A DNA stretch of 51,564 nt, taken from Rachicladosporium sp. CCFEE 5018 (lineage: Eukaryota; Ascomycota; Dothideomycetes; Cladosporiales; Cladosporiaceae). The stretch lies in contig KZ111153.1 in assembly GCA_002077045.2 (NCBI GenBank), forward strand, positions 129,138-180,701, read 5' to 3'. The position numbers and the translations under genes are program-made. Below, in pieces: positions 36,686 through 47,877 of this stretch; the stretch's first letter is position 1, and every line of letters starts with the position of its first letter. The notes under the pieces were generated by a model. It did not search any database and was not told the DNA's origin. It worked only from the letters and a program-made list of their open reading frames with translations.

Positions 36686-39319
36686 TCAACCACTACTATC
36701 ACTCTCATCCAACATCGCCTTCCTCCGTCTCGGCGTGCCTTCCCTGTCGCCTCTCCTTGGGGTGCCTTGAGCCTCTTCGAGTAGCATTTTCTGCGCCACG
36801 ACATCGACGTCAGGCATCGTGGGACCACGAGGAATGAGACTCTCGACCTCGCCTTCTTCGTCATCAGCGTCATCCTCATCCTCATCCTCATCATCTTCGT
36901 CTTGATCGTCAGCTTCCTCGAGCAGACTAGCTGTCATGCCCTCTCCGTCCCTGTTGCGCTCAAAAGTATTGAGGATCGTCTCGTCCAGACTCACGCGAGG
37001 GTCAGATAGGTAGGAGTCAAGCATGTCGTCGCCCATCTCATCCTCGCTAAGAACCGTGGATTCGGACAAGATACTCTCTTCCATGCCGCTTTTACCAGTC
37101 TCGAGTCGTTCGAGATCGAGACTCATCACGCCTCTAGCTTCCGCACCGTCGCCTTCACCCGCTGCAGTCTTGGCAACTTCTTCATCGCCATCTTCGCCAT
37201 CTTCCGAATCTGAAAAGTCACCGATGTCCAAAGGTCGATCGCGCCAGTAATTGAAGTCCGTGAAGTCTTCCTCTCCACCTCGGACAAGCAATCGAAGCCC
37301 CACAGGTGGAAAGAAATGATCCACAGTCTCTCGCATCGTGGCATAGCCGGTTTTGTAGGTATTCAGACTTAGCAAGTCAAGGGAGATCTCGGAGTTGGAG
37401 TTTATCGTGAATATCCGCGTGGAGGGGATGTTTACGGAGCGGTAAGAGAGTGCGTCCGTGAGGCGATTGCCGAATCCTGCGTAGAAGGGACTCGAGCGAC
37501 GGATGGATTGAGGGAGATTCAAGGGTTGGGACAGGCCTACAGCGGCAGAGGAATGCAAGAGGTCGTTCGCGCCGCCTTGACCGGCGAAGAGCGCCATGAT
37601 GTCGCGGAGACAGGCCATTTTGAAGATCTCCGGTTTTCGCAAATACACTTCTCTTCGCAGCGCGGCAATCGTGCGGTCTGGCGAGAGGATCACAGGGCCT
37701 TTCGGCAACTTGAAGCCGTCTTGTTGCACGCCATCCAGATAGCCTCGTGTGCTGTCTGCTTGACCAACGGATCGAGAGGTGAGATAGAGGAAATTGTAGC
37801 CGTTGCTGAAGATCTCTGTGTAAAGTTTGGCCACACCTTGGTGAGTCCAGTCTCTGCCGATGGATGTGAGGACGTGACCCAAGACGTCTGATTTTGTGAT
37901 CGTGCCGTCTATGTCGGAGATCACGATAGGCATGTCGTGTTTCCAGTACCATAGTGTGGCTGTGCAGGTTGCGCGGTTGACGGAGAAGGACATGGCGTTC
38001 GCGCCGGGTTTGAGGTCCATGGATTTGAGCTGCTCGGAGGTCAAGCGCAAGGTCTTGGCGTAATTGCGATTGGGGTCGCCTGCTGATGTGGAAGGTTGGG
38101 TGGGTGATGAGGATTGTGAGGCCATGCTGCCGAAGCCGCTGTCGCTATCGCGGCGGTCTTGCGCGTGGGAGGCGCTGTAGTCGCTGCGGGCGTCATCGCT
38201 GTGGTAGCCGGGGTCTGATAGGGCGTCTGTGGAGGTGAAGCCAGCTTGAAGAGCGCCAAGACCAGAAGCGACTGCCTTCTGGGATGCAGCTTGCTTCGCC
38301 TCTTCGCTACTGTAGATCCAGAGGTTGCCTTTCTCGTCAGCGCCAATCAACGCGCCGATATCGTAGGGTCCTTCGAGTTCTTGTGATAGCAGCTTTCGGG
38401 CGATGCCTTCAGCCTGCAATGCTTCGCTGGTGTCTGACTTGTAGCCAGTCATGTCAAGCATCAAGTCGCCCGAGTCGGTGATCTGAGTCGCAATGTTCGA
38501 GGTCCAGAGCTTTTTCGAGAGATTGACTGCTCGTGAGTAAGCCTCCTCCTTGGACCACGGAGGTGGACTTGTGGATCTGTCAGTCCGCGTTCGCACTGGT
38601 GAAGACGGCCTTGCAGTATGGGAAAGCGGGTGAAGCTGTCCAGCATTGTCCATGCTTCGCGCGATCGCGGTCTTGGCCATCGGAAGGTTACTGTCCGTCG
38701 CATTACGATGTAGACCTGGCATCAATCGTTGTCTTGGCAGGCTCGCGAAGTCCTCCGCCAGACGCCGTTCGGGCTGTACATCAGGTGTGGTAGACTCTGG
38801 AGTCAAACGGCCGCCTTCACTCCTTGCCCTGTGTGGACTCGTGGCTACAGGTATACCCTCGGACACACTCTTCGCATGATCCCTTGCCTTGTTCGGCGAT
38901 GCATCTTTGCTCGATACACTCTTCGACGGTCCCTCCAAGTCAAACGGGTCTGGCTCTTGCAGCAGTGGCGTATTAGGCACGCTAGGCCTCAGCTCAGGAC
39001 TCTGTACCGGGCTGACGAGCGGACTTGTCTGCAATGCCTCGGGTATACTCTCTGCAGTCTCGAACACGAAGAAGGCCTCTCCTCCCTCTCCCAGCTTCAT
39101 GGGGAAGTCCTGCTTCGCGCCATTGGTCTTGAACTCGACCTTCTTCTCTAGTGGTCGCAACAGACTAAATTTGCCGAAGCGTATGTGGAAGGGCGAACAT
39201 GCTAGTGAGCCATCCTCCTGCTCTACGACTATCACATCAATCGCGCCGCTGAGAGTCGCAGGGTTGATGCTGTTCCATGTCTTGCTGACGCTGGAGCCGA
39301 TGCCGCGCACGTAGTTCAT
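36686..39319 (-). CDS. Lipin-type phosphatidate phosphatase Pah1/Smp2/Ned1 (copy B)
   Basis: 877 aa, MNYVRGIGSSVSK start, catalytic DIDGT at 469-473, same domain order as copy A. It is six residues shorter because the CCTCAT repeat has three units (36874-36891). Other residue differences are few (about a dozen), mostly in the Ser/Pro-rich linker and acidic tail. No frame disruption. Confidence 0.96.
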   Translation of the reverse strand: MNYVRGIGSSVSKTWNSINPATLSGAIDVIVVEQEDGSLACSPFHIRFGKFSLLRPLEKKVEFKTNGAKQDFPMKLGEGGEAFFVFETAESIPEALQTSPLVSPVQSPELRPSVPNTPLLQEPDPFDLEGPSKSVSSKDASPNKARDHAKSVSEGIPVATSPHRARSEGGRLTPESTTPDVQPERRLAEDFASLPRQRLMPGLHRNATDSNLPMAKTAIARSMDNAGQLHPLSHTARPSSPVRTRTDRSTSPPPWSKEEAYSRAVNLSKKLWTSNIATQITDSGDLMLDMTGYKSDTSEALQAEGIARKLLSQELEGPYDIGALIGADEKGNLWIYSSEEAKQAASQKAVASGLGALQAGFTSTDALSDPGYHSDDARSDYSASHAQDRRDSDSGFGSMASQSSSPTQPSTSAGDPNRNYAKTLRLTSEQLKSMDLKPGANAMSFSVNRATCTATLWYWKHDMPIVISDIDGTITKSDVLGHVLTSIGRDWTHQGVAKLYTEIFSNGYNFLYLTSRSVGQADSTRGYLDGVQQDGFKLPKGPVILSPDRTIAALRREVYLRKPEIFKMACLRDIMALFAGQGGANDLLHSSAAVGLSQPLNLPQSIRRSSPFYAGFGNRLTDALSYRSVNIPSTRIFTINSNSEISLDLLSLNTYKTGYATMRETVDHFFPPVGLRLLVRGGEEDFTDFNYWRDRPLDIGDFSDSEDGEDGDEEVAKTAAGEGDGAEARGVMSLDLERLETGKSGMEESILSESTVLSEDEMGDDMLDSYLSDPRVSLDETILNTFERNRDGEGMTASLLEEADDQDEDDEDEDEDDADDEEGEVESLIPRGPTMPDVDVVAQKMLLEEAQGTPRRGDREGTPRRRKAMLDESDSSG
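36874..36891 (-). repeat. Hexanucleotide repeat (CCTCAT)3 in lipin
   Basis: Three units encoding Asp/Glu alternation, against six in copy A (7248-7283). Confidence 0.9.
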
Positions 39320-39705
39320 GCTGACGCTGTAGTGAGTGAGATGTATTCAGTCCCGCTTACGGGCGCAGTCAGTCAACGAGCGTCCATATGGGTGAGTCTG
39401 TCTCCCAACGTAAGTGTCGCGACAAGCAAATGCTCATATGTGTGCTGCTGCAGTCAAGGCAGTGTAGGGCCACCTGCAGCCGACCAGCCTCAACACCAAC
39501 CGTCGATCATGCACCGCGCTACTCCTGCACGCCCCACGTCCTCGGTTGTCGGCTTCACTTAGCGCCGGCAGTCACGGCTGAGGCGCAAACATAAGGCCTG
39601 ATTCAGATCTCTCGCTTCGTACTGTGCATGACTGGAGTACCTTGGTCTCCCCTCATATTCATCATCCACACTTCGTCGCATGCTTCCTCACTACAGCATA
39701 TCGTT
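39320..39705. other. Divergent promoter region, lipin / FN3 protein (copy B)
   Basis: 386 bp with several small indels relative to copy A. An in-frame ATG at 39628 upstream of the FN3 gene is open here but blocked by TAG in copy A. Confidence 0.45.
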
Positions 39706-42700
39706 ATGGCCAAGGGCCAGGCGCCCATCACCGGCATCACTCATGCGGCAGCATCCTTCACATCGCTCATACCAGTATCAGCATCTGCCCCCGTCCCAGC
39801 TCTAGACGGAGTGTTACTAGGACATATCATTGAAGTCCTCGCTGCACCCTTAGCATTCTGGTTCAAGCCAGTGTGTGTTTGTGTAGCTCTGTTCTGGCTG
39901 TGCATTCGCGCTTCCAATGTCCTGAATAAGCCGCTGGACGAGCTTGCTGCACTGCTCGGCTTCGACATCCCACTCACTCCCACCATCGATCTCGCTGGCA
40001 TTCGCGCAGATGGCGCCATCATTCACTGGTCATTGTCGGAGAAGCAGAAGCATAAGAGCACGCTGAAGTATGAGGTTCATGTGAATGGGAATATTGTCGA
40101 CAGCGTTTCGTTCCACGAATCTGCCGTCACCATCACTGGACTCCAGCCGGGGTCACCATATGTCGTCCGAGTGGCTCTCGTCAACAGTCTGGAGTTCAGC
40201 AGCAAAAGTCTGCCTATCCGCTTCCGGACGAAACCTGCCGCCAGCGGAGACTATTACCGACCGGACCATGAAAGTCATGAGCAGGACCCGGATCTATCTT
40301 ACCAGAATGCCACCCGAGTCACTCCCTTCCGCGGTCTCAAGCATATCTCACCGCCCTCCCCGGATCTCGTTGCGCCGCCTATGGCCCGTGAGAGTAGCAC
40401 GGGCATTCCACATAAGAAGAGCGTTTCCGGCAGACGACCATCTCCTGCGTCACTTGGTATCGAAGGCAAACACGACCCGCAGCATGATGATAACGAACCT
40501 CCTGAAGGGGTCGAGAGCATACAGCAGCTTACAGAACGACTGGAGATCATCAGACATGAGATCGAAGAGACCGAGCGGCTGGCAAAAGAGGATGAAGAGG
40601 AGGAATCGCAATTGCGGGAGAGTCTGATCGAGGAGCGCGACTCGCTGAAGACCGACGCAGCCGATAAGGATAAAATCAGTCGGAATTTGAGGCGTGATCT
40701 CAACCTTCTCGAGAGACAGAACACTGCCGCCCAGAACGAGCGTAACAAACATGAGACTTCTCTGCGCACTCGGCAGCACGAGCGCCAGAAAGGCCGGGAG
40801 GATGTCGTGCGGTGGCAGAAGGAGGCTGTCCAGCTGAGGGCCGAGGCCGACGCGCTTGACAAGGAGAAGACCAAGACGGTCAGTGATGCGGCAGCAGAGC
40901 TCGAGTGCCTTCAGCCCAAGCTCGTTGGAAGAGCCGCATCCTGCAAGACACTCGATGACGGTATCCGTGAGCTGAATGCAGAGATCAAGAAGATCGAACG
41001 CGCGACGAAGAATGACTCGCCGAGTCATGATCGGGACGATTTGAATCTCGCTCGACAGCACGCATATGAGGCAGACGAAGATCGCATGTGGCAGGAGACT
41101 AGGGGGCAGCTACATGCCGAGTATGCTCGCATGACGCAGATAGTAGACAGCGCACGTGCACAAGCCATGGCTTGGTCGCAATACGTCGAGCATCTTCGTG
41201 CTGATAGACGTCACCAGGAAGCTGCTAGCGCGATGGTCACCAAAGAGTACCCTACGCCGCCGGCGTCTGGAGCGATACCTCACAGAACAGACAGCCAAAG
41301 GAGCCACGGTCTGGGCGCTCACACCAATAGCAACGGCAGCCCGAGAATCTCGCACTTCCCACCAGCGGTCGCAGGTGCATCCTACACGACTTCGGCCTTT
41401 GGCCCTGGCTTTCAATCCAGACCGACTCCATACATGAACCTCACGAATGGGATGACTATCAACGACAATCCTACCGGAGGACTTCAAGTACCTGCAGATG
41501 AGCTGGAAAGACTGACTGGAGGCGCGCCGATGAGTCCTGGAGCAGGTGCTCTGTTACCTGCCGATCTGCTCAGCGGAGACGACGACCGGCCAACGCATCC
41601 TCTGACGAGCATACCAGGTCTTGGCATGACGCCTGGCCAGTCAAACATCCTCCCTGGTCTTGGACAGCCTCTCGCTCATACCGAATACCAAGGTCCTGGT
41701 CCAGCATCTCCATCGTCCATACATAGTCGGCCTGCGAGCGCGTTCGCTTCGCCTCGCGGCTCTTCGAACAACCTACATCTCAGCTCGCCCGATCACTTGA
41801 ACGACATTGACACCCGCTCAATCCACTCCACTCGCTCTGGCCGCGCCTTCTCCGGCCTGTCAGGTAATACAACAGCGAGTAGATTCAGCAATGTCTTCGG
41901 CAAGTCGCGTGGTAAGAACGCGAGTATGGATGATGCTGCAAGTGGTCTGCCCAGCTTGGGCAAGGTACAGTCTCAGTCTATGCCCCGTCATGATCAGTAT
42001 CTCGCAGGGATTGACTCCGCAGCCAGGAAGCGCAATAGCTCAATTTCCGGTGCAGTGTTCGGCGGCGCCCTGAGTCACTTATCTGGCGAAGGTCACACGG
42101 CCGGGCTGATGGATGGGTCGACTGCAGAGCCTGGAGGCTCAAGCAGACGGCGGCAATTCAATCTGAATCCCTTCAGCAAAGACAAAATAATCGATGGCTG
42201 GCCGAGTAGCTTTGCCTTCGGACGGAGACCTGCTTCTCCACGTCCAGGCTCGACGCACTCAACAGAGCTGCCCCGACCTAGCTTCGATAGCAGTCGCTGG
42301 GGCGTCGACACTTGGCCCACAAATGACGCCGCACGTAGCAGTCCACTCTCATTCGGTGCATGGAACAGCACAACAGGCGGCGCACCGTCACGACTCTTCG
42401 GGAGTCGTCATCCTTCGCGAAGACCAAGCGTACAACACGGTGCTTCTGGTCCACCAGAAGATATCATGGAGGATGAAGATAGCGATGCGTTAGACCCAGA
42501 CGAAGAACCACACCTTGCACCAATCGGCACCAAGCCCTCTCCGGCCAAGAGCAAGACTGAAGTCCCAGCACCCAAGCTCAATCCTAACGCGAAAGACTTC
42601 CGCTCCTTCCTCTCCTCTATGAAGCTGGGCAGCAAGGACAAGGCCAAGCCTTCTGCGCCAGATTCTGACGCATCATCGGCCAAGCTCGACACAACACTTA

Positions 42701-43227
42701 CAAATACAGAAGACGACGGTAACTCTCCACCCACCAGCCGTAAGTCCCGCGATACTCGCAGTCTGACGACCACGGAGTCCTCGTTCGCGGACACCCACTC
42801 CGCCCGCGAATCGTCCGATCTTGCCCGCACGCCCTCCTACACAGACGCCTCGATTACTAACGCCAGCCCCGTTATCGGTGCCGGAGGCAGCGTCGGCAAA
42901 GAGTCCTTCATGGCGAAGCTCACTCGCAAATCGTCATCCGGCGGCAAGTTCTCACTGCCGACTTTCAAGCGCGACAAGTCTCGCTTGGGTGACAACGGGA
43001 TGACTACACCTACTGGTACTGGCTCTCCGAGGCTGGGCTGGGGCATGGAGGAGACTGACGCTGAGAGTGAGGGGCTGGGAGCTAGTGTGAGTAGTCTGAG
43101 GGATGGACGGAGTAGTATTAGTGGACGGTGGAGCACTGTGTTGAAGTTGGGGAAGAAGGAGAAAGGGAAGGTTGAGAGTGGGGCGGGGGAGGAGAGCGAG
43201 GAGGGGAGTGTTGGGGGTGAGAGATAG
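39706..43227 (+). CDS. FN3-domain, coiled-coil membrane protein (copy B)
   Basis: 1173 aa from MAKGQAPITG, exactly as long as copy A, with the same membrane segment, FN3 domain, coiled coil and Ser/Pro-rich tail. Differences are about 1-2% of residues and absent from the FN3 strands except Val/Ile in IHWSL. The frame is open 26 codons further upstream (39628), but conservation supports 39706. Confidence 0.85.
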   Translation: MAKGQAPITGITHAAASFTSLIPVSASAPVPALDGVLLGHIIEVLAAPLAFWFKPVCVCVALFWLCIRASNVLNKPLDELAALLGFDIPLTPTIDLAGIRADGAIIHWSLSEKQKHKSTLKYEVHVNGNIVDSVSFHESAVTITGLQPGSPYVVRVALVNSLEFSSKSLPIRFRTKPAASGDYYRPDHESHEQDPDLSYQNATRVTPFRGLKHISPPSPDLVAPPMARESSTGIPHKKSVSGRRPSPASLGIEGKHDPQHDDNEPPEGVESIQQLTERLEIIRHEIEETERLAKEDEEEESQLRESLIEERDSLKTDAADKDKISRNLRRDLNLLERQNTAAQNERNKHETSLRTRQHERQKGREDVVRWQKEAVQLRAEADALDKEKTKTVSDAAAELECLQPKLVGRAASCKTLDDGIRELNAEIKKIERATKNDSPSHDRDDLNLARQHAYEADEDRMWQETRGQLHAEYARMTQIVDSARAQAMAWSQYVEHLRADRRHQEAASAMVTKEYPTPPASGAIPHRTDSQRSHGLGAHTNSNGSPRISHFPPAVAGASYTTSAFGPGFQSRPTPYMNLTNGMTINDNPTGGLQVPADELERLTGGAPMSPGAGALLPADLLSGDDDRPTHPLTSIPGLGMTPGQSNILPGLGQPLAHTEYQGPGPASPSSIHSRPASAFASPRGSSNNLHLSSPDHLNDIDTRSIHSTRSGRAFSGLSGNTTASRFSNVFGKSRGKNASMDDAASGLPSLGKVQSQSMPRHDQYLAGIDSAARKRNSSISGAVFGGALSHLSGEGHTAGLMDGSTAEPGGSSRRRQFNLNPFSKDKIIDGWPSSFAFGRRPASPRPGSTHSTELPRPSFDSSRWGVDTWPTNDAARSSPLSFGAWNSTTGGAPSRLFGSRHPSRRPSVQHGASGPPEDIMEDEDSDALDPDEEPHLAPIGTKPSPAKSKTEVPAPKLNPNAKDFRSFLSSMKLGSKDKAKPSAPDSDASSAKLDTTLTNTEDDGNSPPTSRKSRDTRSLTTTESSFADTHSARESSDLARTPSYTDASITNASPVIGAGGSVGKESFMAKLTRKSSSGGKFSLPTFKRDKSRLGDNGMTTPTGTGSPRLGWGMEETDAESEGLGASVSSLRDGRSSISGRWSTVLKLGKKEKGKVESGAGEESEEGSVGGER

Positions 43228-43439
43228 CATGCCTTACCCTCGCTGACCGAGCAGTACTGGGCTTCGGTCTTCACAGAAGTTGAATAATCGTTCGTCTCGT
43301 CATTCTGCCCTTCGGTACCTGAACACCTTTGATACACCTGACTCGTGCCCTCAACTTTACCGCGGTGATGTCTAAACGTCACTTCCTCCGGGCATCTTAA
43401 GAGTCGGATCGTGTCGACATTCTTGTGCCTCCTACACCA

Positions 43440-44040
43440 ATGGCCGCCATGGCCTCGACATCTTCTTCCGTCGTCCCGCCGCCGGTGACTGCGACGTCGA
43501 CGCCGCTGCCTTCGAGAAACCCACTCCCGCTCTCCGCCAGCCAGGAAGGACAAGTCCGCGAGCTGTACTACAAGCGTGTCCGGACCAAGTGCGCGGACGA
43601 GGTGAGAGGTACGTCTTATCCTCGATATTCAAAGGCTCTATACTGCATTCTCCTCCAGCTGCGGGCCCGGACCCAGAACCCAGCTACCACATCCCCTTCC
43701 TTCCCACAATACTCTCAGCTGCCCAATGCACACTGCGCAATCCTGACTCTGCCTTGTAGACTTCGCATCCTGCGCCACGCACCGCACCTTCAGCGCCACC
43801 TTCGCCTGTCGCTCCCAACGCCACGCGATGAACAAATGCATGAACCTTTACGCTACGAGAGAGGAGCAGGATGCGGCTAGGGAGGAGTGGTTTAGCAGTA
43901 TGGATAAGAGGAGGGAGGAGCGGGAGGAGAAGGAGCGGAAGAGGATTAGGGATGAGGTCTTTTGGAAGGATTGGTGGGATAAGGATAAGAAGACGAAGGA
44001 GTTGGGGGACGTGCCGGGGGCGGCGGAGAGTAAGAAGTGA
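43440..44040 (+). CDS. Cmc1-family twin CX9C protein (copy B)
   Basis: Exons 43440-43608 and 43760-44040, 149 aa. The intron is 151 nt as in copy A. Both CX9C pairs are intact. Only one or two conservative changes are seen (for example Ala for Thr near residue 33, Ile for Val in KRIRDEV). Confidence 0.9.
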
Positions 44041-44385
44041 GGCGAAGGTGGTGGTCACTTGGGTAGTCGATGATGGCACGATGGGTCGAGAGAAGGAGCA
44101 CACTGATGAAATTGAATGCTGGGCCTCTGAGTCGGGGGAGCAAGAGCGCGATCATGGCGTCCACACGAAACGACGATCGCCAAGTGCATGGGCAATCTCC
44201 CGAGATTTTCCCCCGTGGACGTTAAGGCTGCACTGTTGGAGCTTTCAAACTTCCGGTCGGCATTAGAAGAAGGCTACAGAGGGACACTACAGCAACGAGC
44301 TCTTAACGGGCTTTTCACTGCCACTTTCCGACACTATGCTCCGAGATTGCGCATGCAGCGAAATCTCGACCTCCTCAGGCTCCAT
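44041..44385. other. Intergenic, convergent 3' ends (copy B)
   Basis: 345 bp between CMC1 and the reductase. It is continuous here, which confirms that the duplicated stretch around the N gap in copy A is artificial. Confidence 0.45.
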
Positions 44386-45381
44386 CTACTGGATCAGCAC
44401 GGGCCCGGCATTTTGCTTGATCGTCTCCTCAAGACCGGTCCACCCATGACCGTAATGCTTTTTCAGCAATGCCTCCGCCTCGCCATTCGGAACCTCACTC
44501 AAATCCTCGCCCATATCGCGATCTCCAACCAACTTCTTGCCTGGCTTAAGCTTGCGCAGAATCGCAAGGACATCGTTCCATGTGAACGGCGCTGCGAACG
44601 CGAAGAGCCTCTTCCCCGCCGCCTCAGAATCCAGCAACGCAGCAACGTGCAATTTCGCATCGTCATCGACATTGATGAACCACTGCGGCGGGAACTGCAA
44701 CGGATCGTCTTTCCCTTCAGCCAGCGCCATAACCCAATCTCCGGTGCTGTTGCCGCCCTCCTTGAATCGAGTCCCGAAATTGGCATTCGGCAGCACGGTG
44801 GCGACTTGGAAGTGCGGCTTTTCCTTCGCGATCGCCTTCCACAACTCCCTCTCCGCCTGCGTCTTACTCGCAGCGTAGACCGTGAAGCCATCAACGCCAG
44901 GCTTGTACGCAGCCTCAAGCGCTGCGTCATTCCAGGTGTCGACCTTAACTTTGATCTTCTCATTCGGCTGCGGCAGCAAAGCAGCCGTCGAGCTGGACGT
45001 CACGACCAGACTCTTCACGCCTGGCTCCTGCATCGCAGCGCTCAGAATATTCAGCGCGCCGCTCACGCTGGGTGGGATCACCTCCTCTGGGTCTGTGCTG
45101 AATGTCAAGACCGAAGAGAGATGGACTATCCCGGAGACGCCTTTGACTGCCTCGTCGTAGGCATTCGTGGCGACCATATCGGGGACTTCGGCAACAGTGA
45201 TGGAGTCCGCGCCGTATTTGGAGGTGAAGTAGTCGATGAGATCTTGAGCCTTGGCTTTGGAACGGGAGGTGCCACGCACACGGTAGCCGGCTTCCAGCAG
45301 CTGGGCGGCGACGTGGGAACCAATGTATCCTGAGACGCCTGTGACGAGCACAGTGCTACCTTTCGGGATAGTAGTAGTCAT
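44386..45381 (-). CDS. NAD(P)-dependent epimerase/reductase (copy B)
   Basis: 331 aa; GVSGYIG (15-21) and YAASK (169-173) intact. Four substitutions from copy A: Val for Ile near residue 66, Lys for Glu at 141, Lys for Glu in ILRKLKPG and Gly for Ala in WTGLEE. The 5' 149 bp belong to the identity tract. Confidence 0.88.
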   Translation of the reverse strand: MTTTIPKGSTVLVTGVSGYIGSHVAAQLLEAGYRVRGTSRSKAKAQDLIDYFTSKYGADSITVAEVPDMVATNAYDEAVKGVSGIVHLSSVLTFSTDPEEVIPPSVSGALNILSAAMQEPGVKSLVVTSSSTAALLPQPNEKIKVKVDTWNDAALEAAYKPGVDGFTVYAASKTQAERELWKAIAKEKPHFQVATVLPNANFGTRFKEGGNSTGDWVMALAEGKDDPLQFPPQWFINVDDDAKLHVAALLDSEAAGKRLFAFAAPFTWNDVLAILRKLKPGKKLVGDRDMGEDLSEVPNGEAEALLKKHYGHGWTGLEETIKQNAGPVLIQ

Positions 45382-46099
45382 TGTGGCGGAATGAGACGGT
45401 TGAGTATACAAGGGGTGATCTGCGAAGATGGGTTTGGAATCTATGTATATAACAAAGAGTAATATGGTGGTTGTAGCGCGAATCACTAGTGAGCTTGAGC
45501 GTGCGAAAGTTGCTGCACCGCGTAGGTTCCACTATGACATGTTTATACTCCATAGGACTGCACCGGATGATGCAATCGTCCATGACCACTGCTTCGTGGA
45601 TATTGCGCAACACTCTCTCAATTGCTTGCTAAGAGCATTGGCTCCGGGCATGTAAGCGGCTACATTGCGGCTGCTTCTACGGTATGTGATGGACCAAAGT
45701 GGTAGTTGCATCTTTGCCAAGCGTATGGGGACATAAATTGCAAGGAACTACTGACCTCCGTATACACATTCATGCTCGGGGAATGCACGTCTAAACCATC
45801 ATCTTCATCGATGACCTTGAAGAGGCTTCAAGCACCGCAGATCTACCTCAACCGTATGCCGCCGACGTTCTCTGTTCTTGCTTCCAAGGTCTCTAGGCAC
45901 CAGTGCCAATCAGAAGCACGATCACTCCCTTGTAGACAGGCAGCTACACCGGTAAGCAGCAGCTTGCGCTGCATATAGGGACTCGGTGCAGTGGGCCAAG
46001 CTCTCATATCTCTTCCGTACTCTGTTTTCCCCCAGTCCCTCGCCACCTGCTTTGATTCACCAAACTTTGACCTTATTATCACGAGCAACATATTACAAG
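45382..46099. other. Intergenic, divergent promoter region (copy B)
   Basis: 718 bp identical to 16339-17056 as far as I can see, with the same TATATA-like element upstream of the reductase. Confidence 0.45.
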
Positions 46100-46708
46100 A
46101 TGGCCGGTCTCCTCTTCATCACGGCACGCACGGATCTCAAGCGTCTCAACCGCGCTCTGACTATCCTCCGCGATTGGAAATTCGGCGACGGCGAATACGT
46201 CCAAAAAGTAATCACGACACGCAACGCCCACGAAATGGACACACCAGACAAAGCTCTAGAAGCAACCGAAGTGCCGCTCCCCGATGACTTCGACAACGCC
46301 TGGACCAGTACTTCCCTAGCAGACATCGAAGCCTACATGCGCGAATGCCACCGCAGCCTCAACGAGACTATCTACAGCGTGAATACGTCTCTGTTCCTTG
46401 TGCTTGACGAGGAAAGCTTAGCGAAGGACGAGGTTGTGATATGCCATCGCGAGTGGTCGCTAGAGCTTGATGACTACGAGGCTGAGTTCAAGAAGACGCG
46501 AGTGCCGCTTGAGTGTGCGCATGCTATGTATGCTAATTTGGAAGTATCGAACATGGATTTCGAGAGCTTCGTCGAGGACGGAGAGGGGCAGGGGGAGGGC
46601 GGGTGGTGGACGTATAGACCTATCGATGGGATCGAAATAGAGGAGGATGTTATTACGGAGAGGGAGGCCGAGTTACAGAGGTTGAGGGGGTTGTTGTTAG
46701 TGGAGTGA
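46100..46708 (+). CDS. Conserved hypothetical protein, 202 aa (copy B)
   Basis: Identical to the copy A protein (17057-17665), MAGLLFITARTDL start. Unrecognised family; soluble and acidic with a C-terminal helix. Confidence 0.6.
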   Translation: MAGLLFITARTDLKRLNRALTILRDWKFGDGEYVQKVITTRNAHEMDTPDKALEATEVPLPDDFDNAWTSTSLADIEAYMRECHRSLNETIYSVNTSLFLVLDEESLAKDEVVICHREWSLELDDYEAEFKKTRVPLECAHAMYANLEVSNMDFESFVEDGEGQGEGGWWTYRPIDGIEIEEDVITEREAELQRLRGLLLVE

Positions 46709-47085
46709 TTGGATCTGGTTTGCAGTATGTGGAGAAATCCCGAGGGCTTGAATTTCTTGGAGCCTTCCACGAAAGAGATGAAGTGGGTGCGATGCTAGAG
46801 CGCCCGTGCCAGACGTTCAACGGATCGTGGCGATCAGACCGGAACACTGGCGCTGATTTTGGTTGCAACTGCATCCTCCCGTGCATGGCGGCGCGGATAT
46901 AATGCTACCGACATAAGCGTCCAGGTGGACCTGAGACCACAGAGCGCAATGAGGAAGCAAACGAGTATCAACAGCGACAGAGCTCCCTGACATACTGTGT
47001 CGTGCTCCTGGCAATCGAAGTTCCGCTTTACAATCAGGATCAACGTTCATCGATCATTCTGTCAATTGTCGCCCCTCTACCAGCC
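46709..47085. other. Intergenic (copy B)
   Basis: 377 bp identical to 17666-18042. Nothing is recognised. Confidence 0.35.
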
Positions 47086-47877
47086 ATGGAGCAGTCGGCG
47101 TTCCCAGGGATGATGGCTGATCCGCCCGGTACGGCCTTTCGCTTCGCCGACCTTTTGCCCGAGCTTCGTGACAGCCTCTACGAGTACTACCTCGCCACTG
47201 AGCCCGAGGGCTCGATGATCGATGTCAGCAAACTCCACCACAAGCAACCAAACCTCAACCTTGCCCTAGTGTGCCGACAGATCGCCGAAGAACTTTTTCC
47301 TCGTTGGAGAGCCGCAAAGGAACTCTTCTGGCAAACGCACAAGTTCTTTCTCGATAGCAACATGCTGCCGAACTCGAAGTCATTCACCATTGGCCAAATA
47401 TCAATGCAGAAGACTATGTTTGGCTACTTCGACTTGAAAACATACGAGCTCAGCGACCTCACCCACCTCGGAAACCAAATCAAGGAACTAGATCGACTCT
47501 TTATCGGACCTTCGCTAGAGGACTGCCAGACTACCATTCTCGTCTCAGGAGCTGTCGATCGTCAGAGAATTAAAGAGACCGAGCGTTGGTACCCGAATCC
47601 TCTATCGAAGCGCATCAACGTCGTCGAGAATGCGGACCGGTACTGGGCGAGACGAACGCAGAAGCTCGCGTTGGTCAGCAAGATGGATGTTTTGCAGGGC
47701 TTGAGCGCTTTCCTGGTCTATCGGGATCTTGGTATGTGCGTGGTGACCGGCGCGCGAGAGGGCGGAACCCATTCAGTCGGAGGAAGGGGAGATATACCTG
47801 GTGCCAGGGAGTCGCGATTGAGAGACTTGGTACGGGATATTAGTGAGACTGCGATGTTGGATGAGATTCATGGCTAG
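47086..47877 (+). CDS. 2EXR/F-box-like family protein with frameshifted C-terminus (copy B)
   Basis: Identical to 18043-18834, including the C-terminal frameshift: the family-like ending SEEGEIYLVPGSRD is present one frame over, with its stop at 47819-47821. Sharing the lesion follows from the identity tract. Confidence 0.65.
   Translation: MEQSAFPGMMADPPGTAFRFADLLPELRDSLYEYYLATEPEGSMIDVSKLHHKQPNLNLALVCRQIAEELFPRWRAAKELFWQTHKFFLDSNMLPNSKSFTIGQISMQKTMFGYFDLKTYELSDLTHLGNQIKELDRLFIGPSLEDCQTTILVSGAVDRQRIKETERWYPNPLSKRINVVENADRYWARRTQKLALVSKMDVLQGLSAFLVYRDLGMCVVTGAREGGTHSVGGRGDIPGARESRLRDLVRDISETAMLDEIHG

Noticed and set aside
39628..39705. In-frame N-terminal extension of the FN3 gene in copy B
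   Set aside because: Copy A has a TAG in the same place; the conserved start is MAKGQAPITG.
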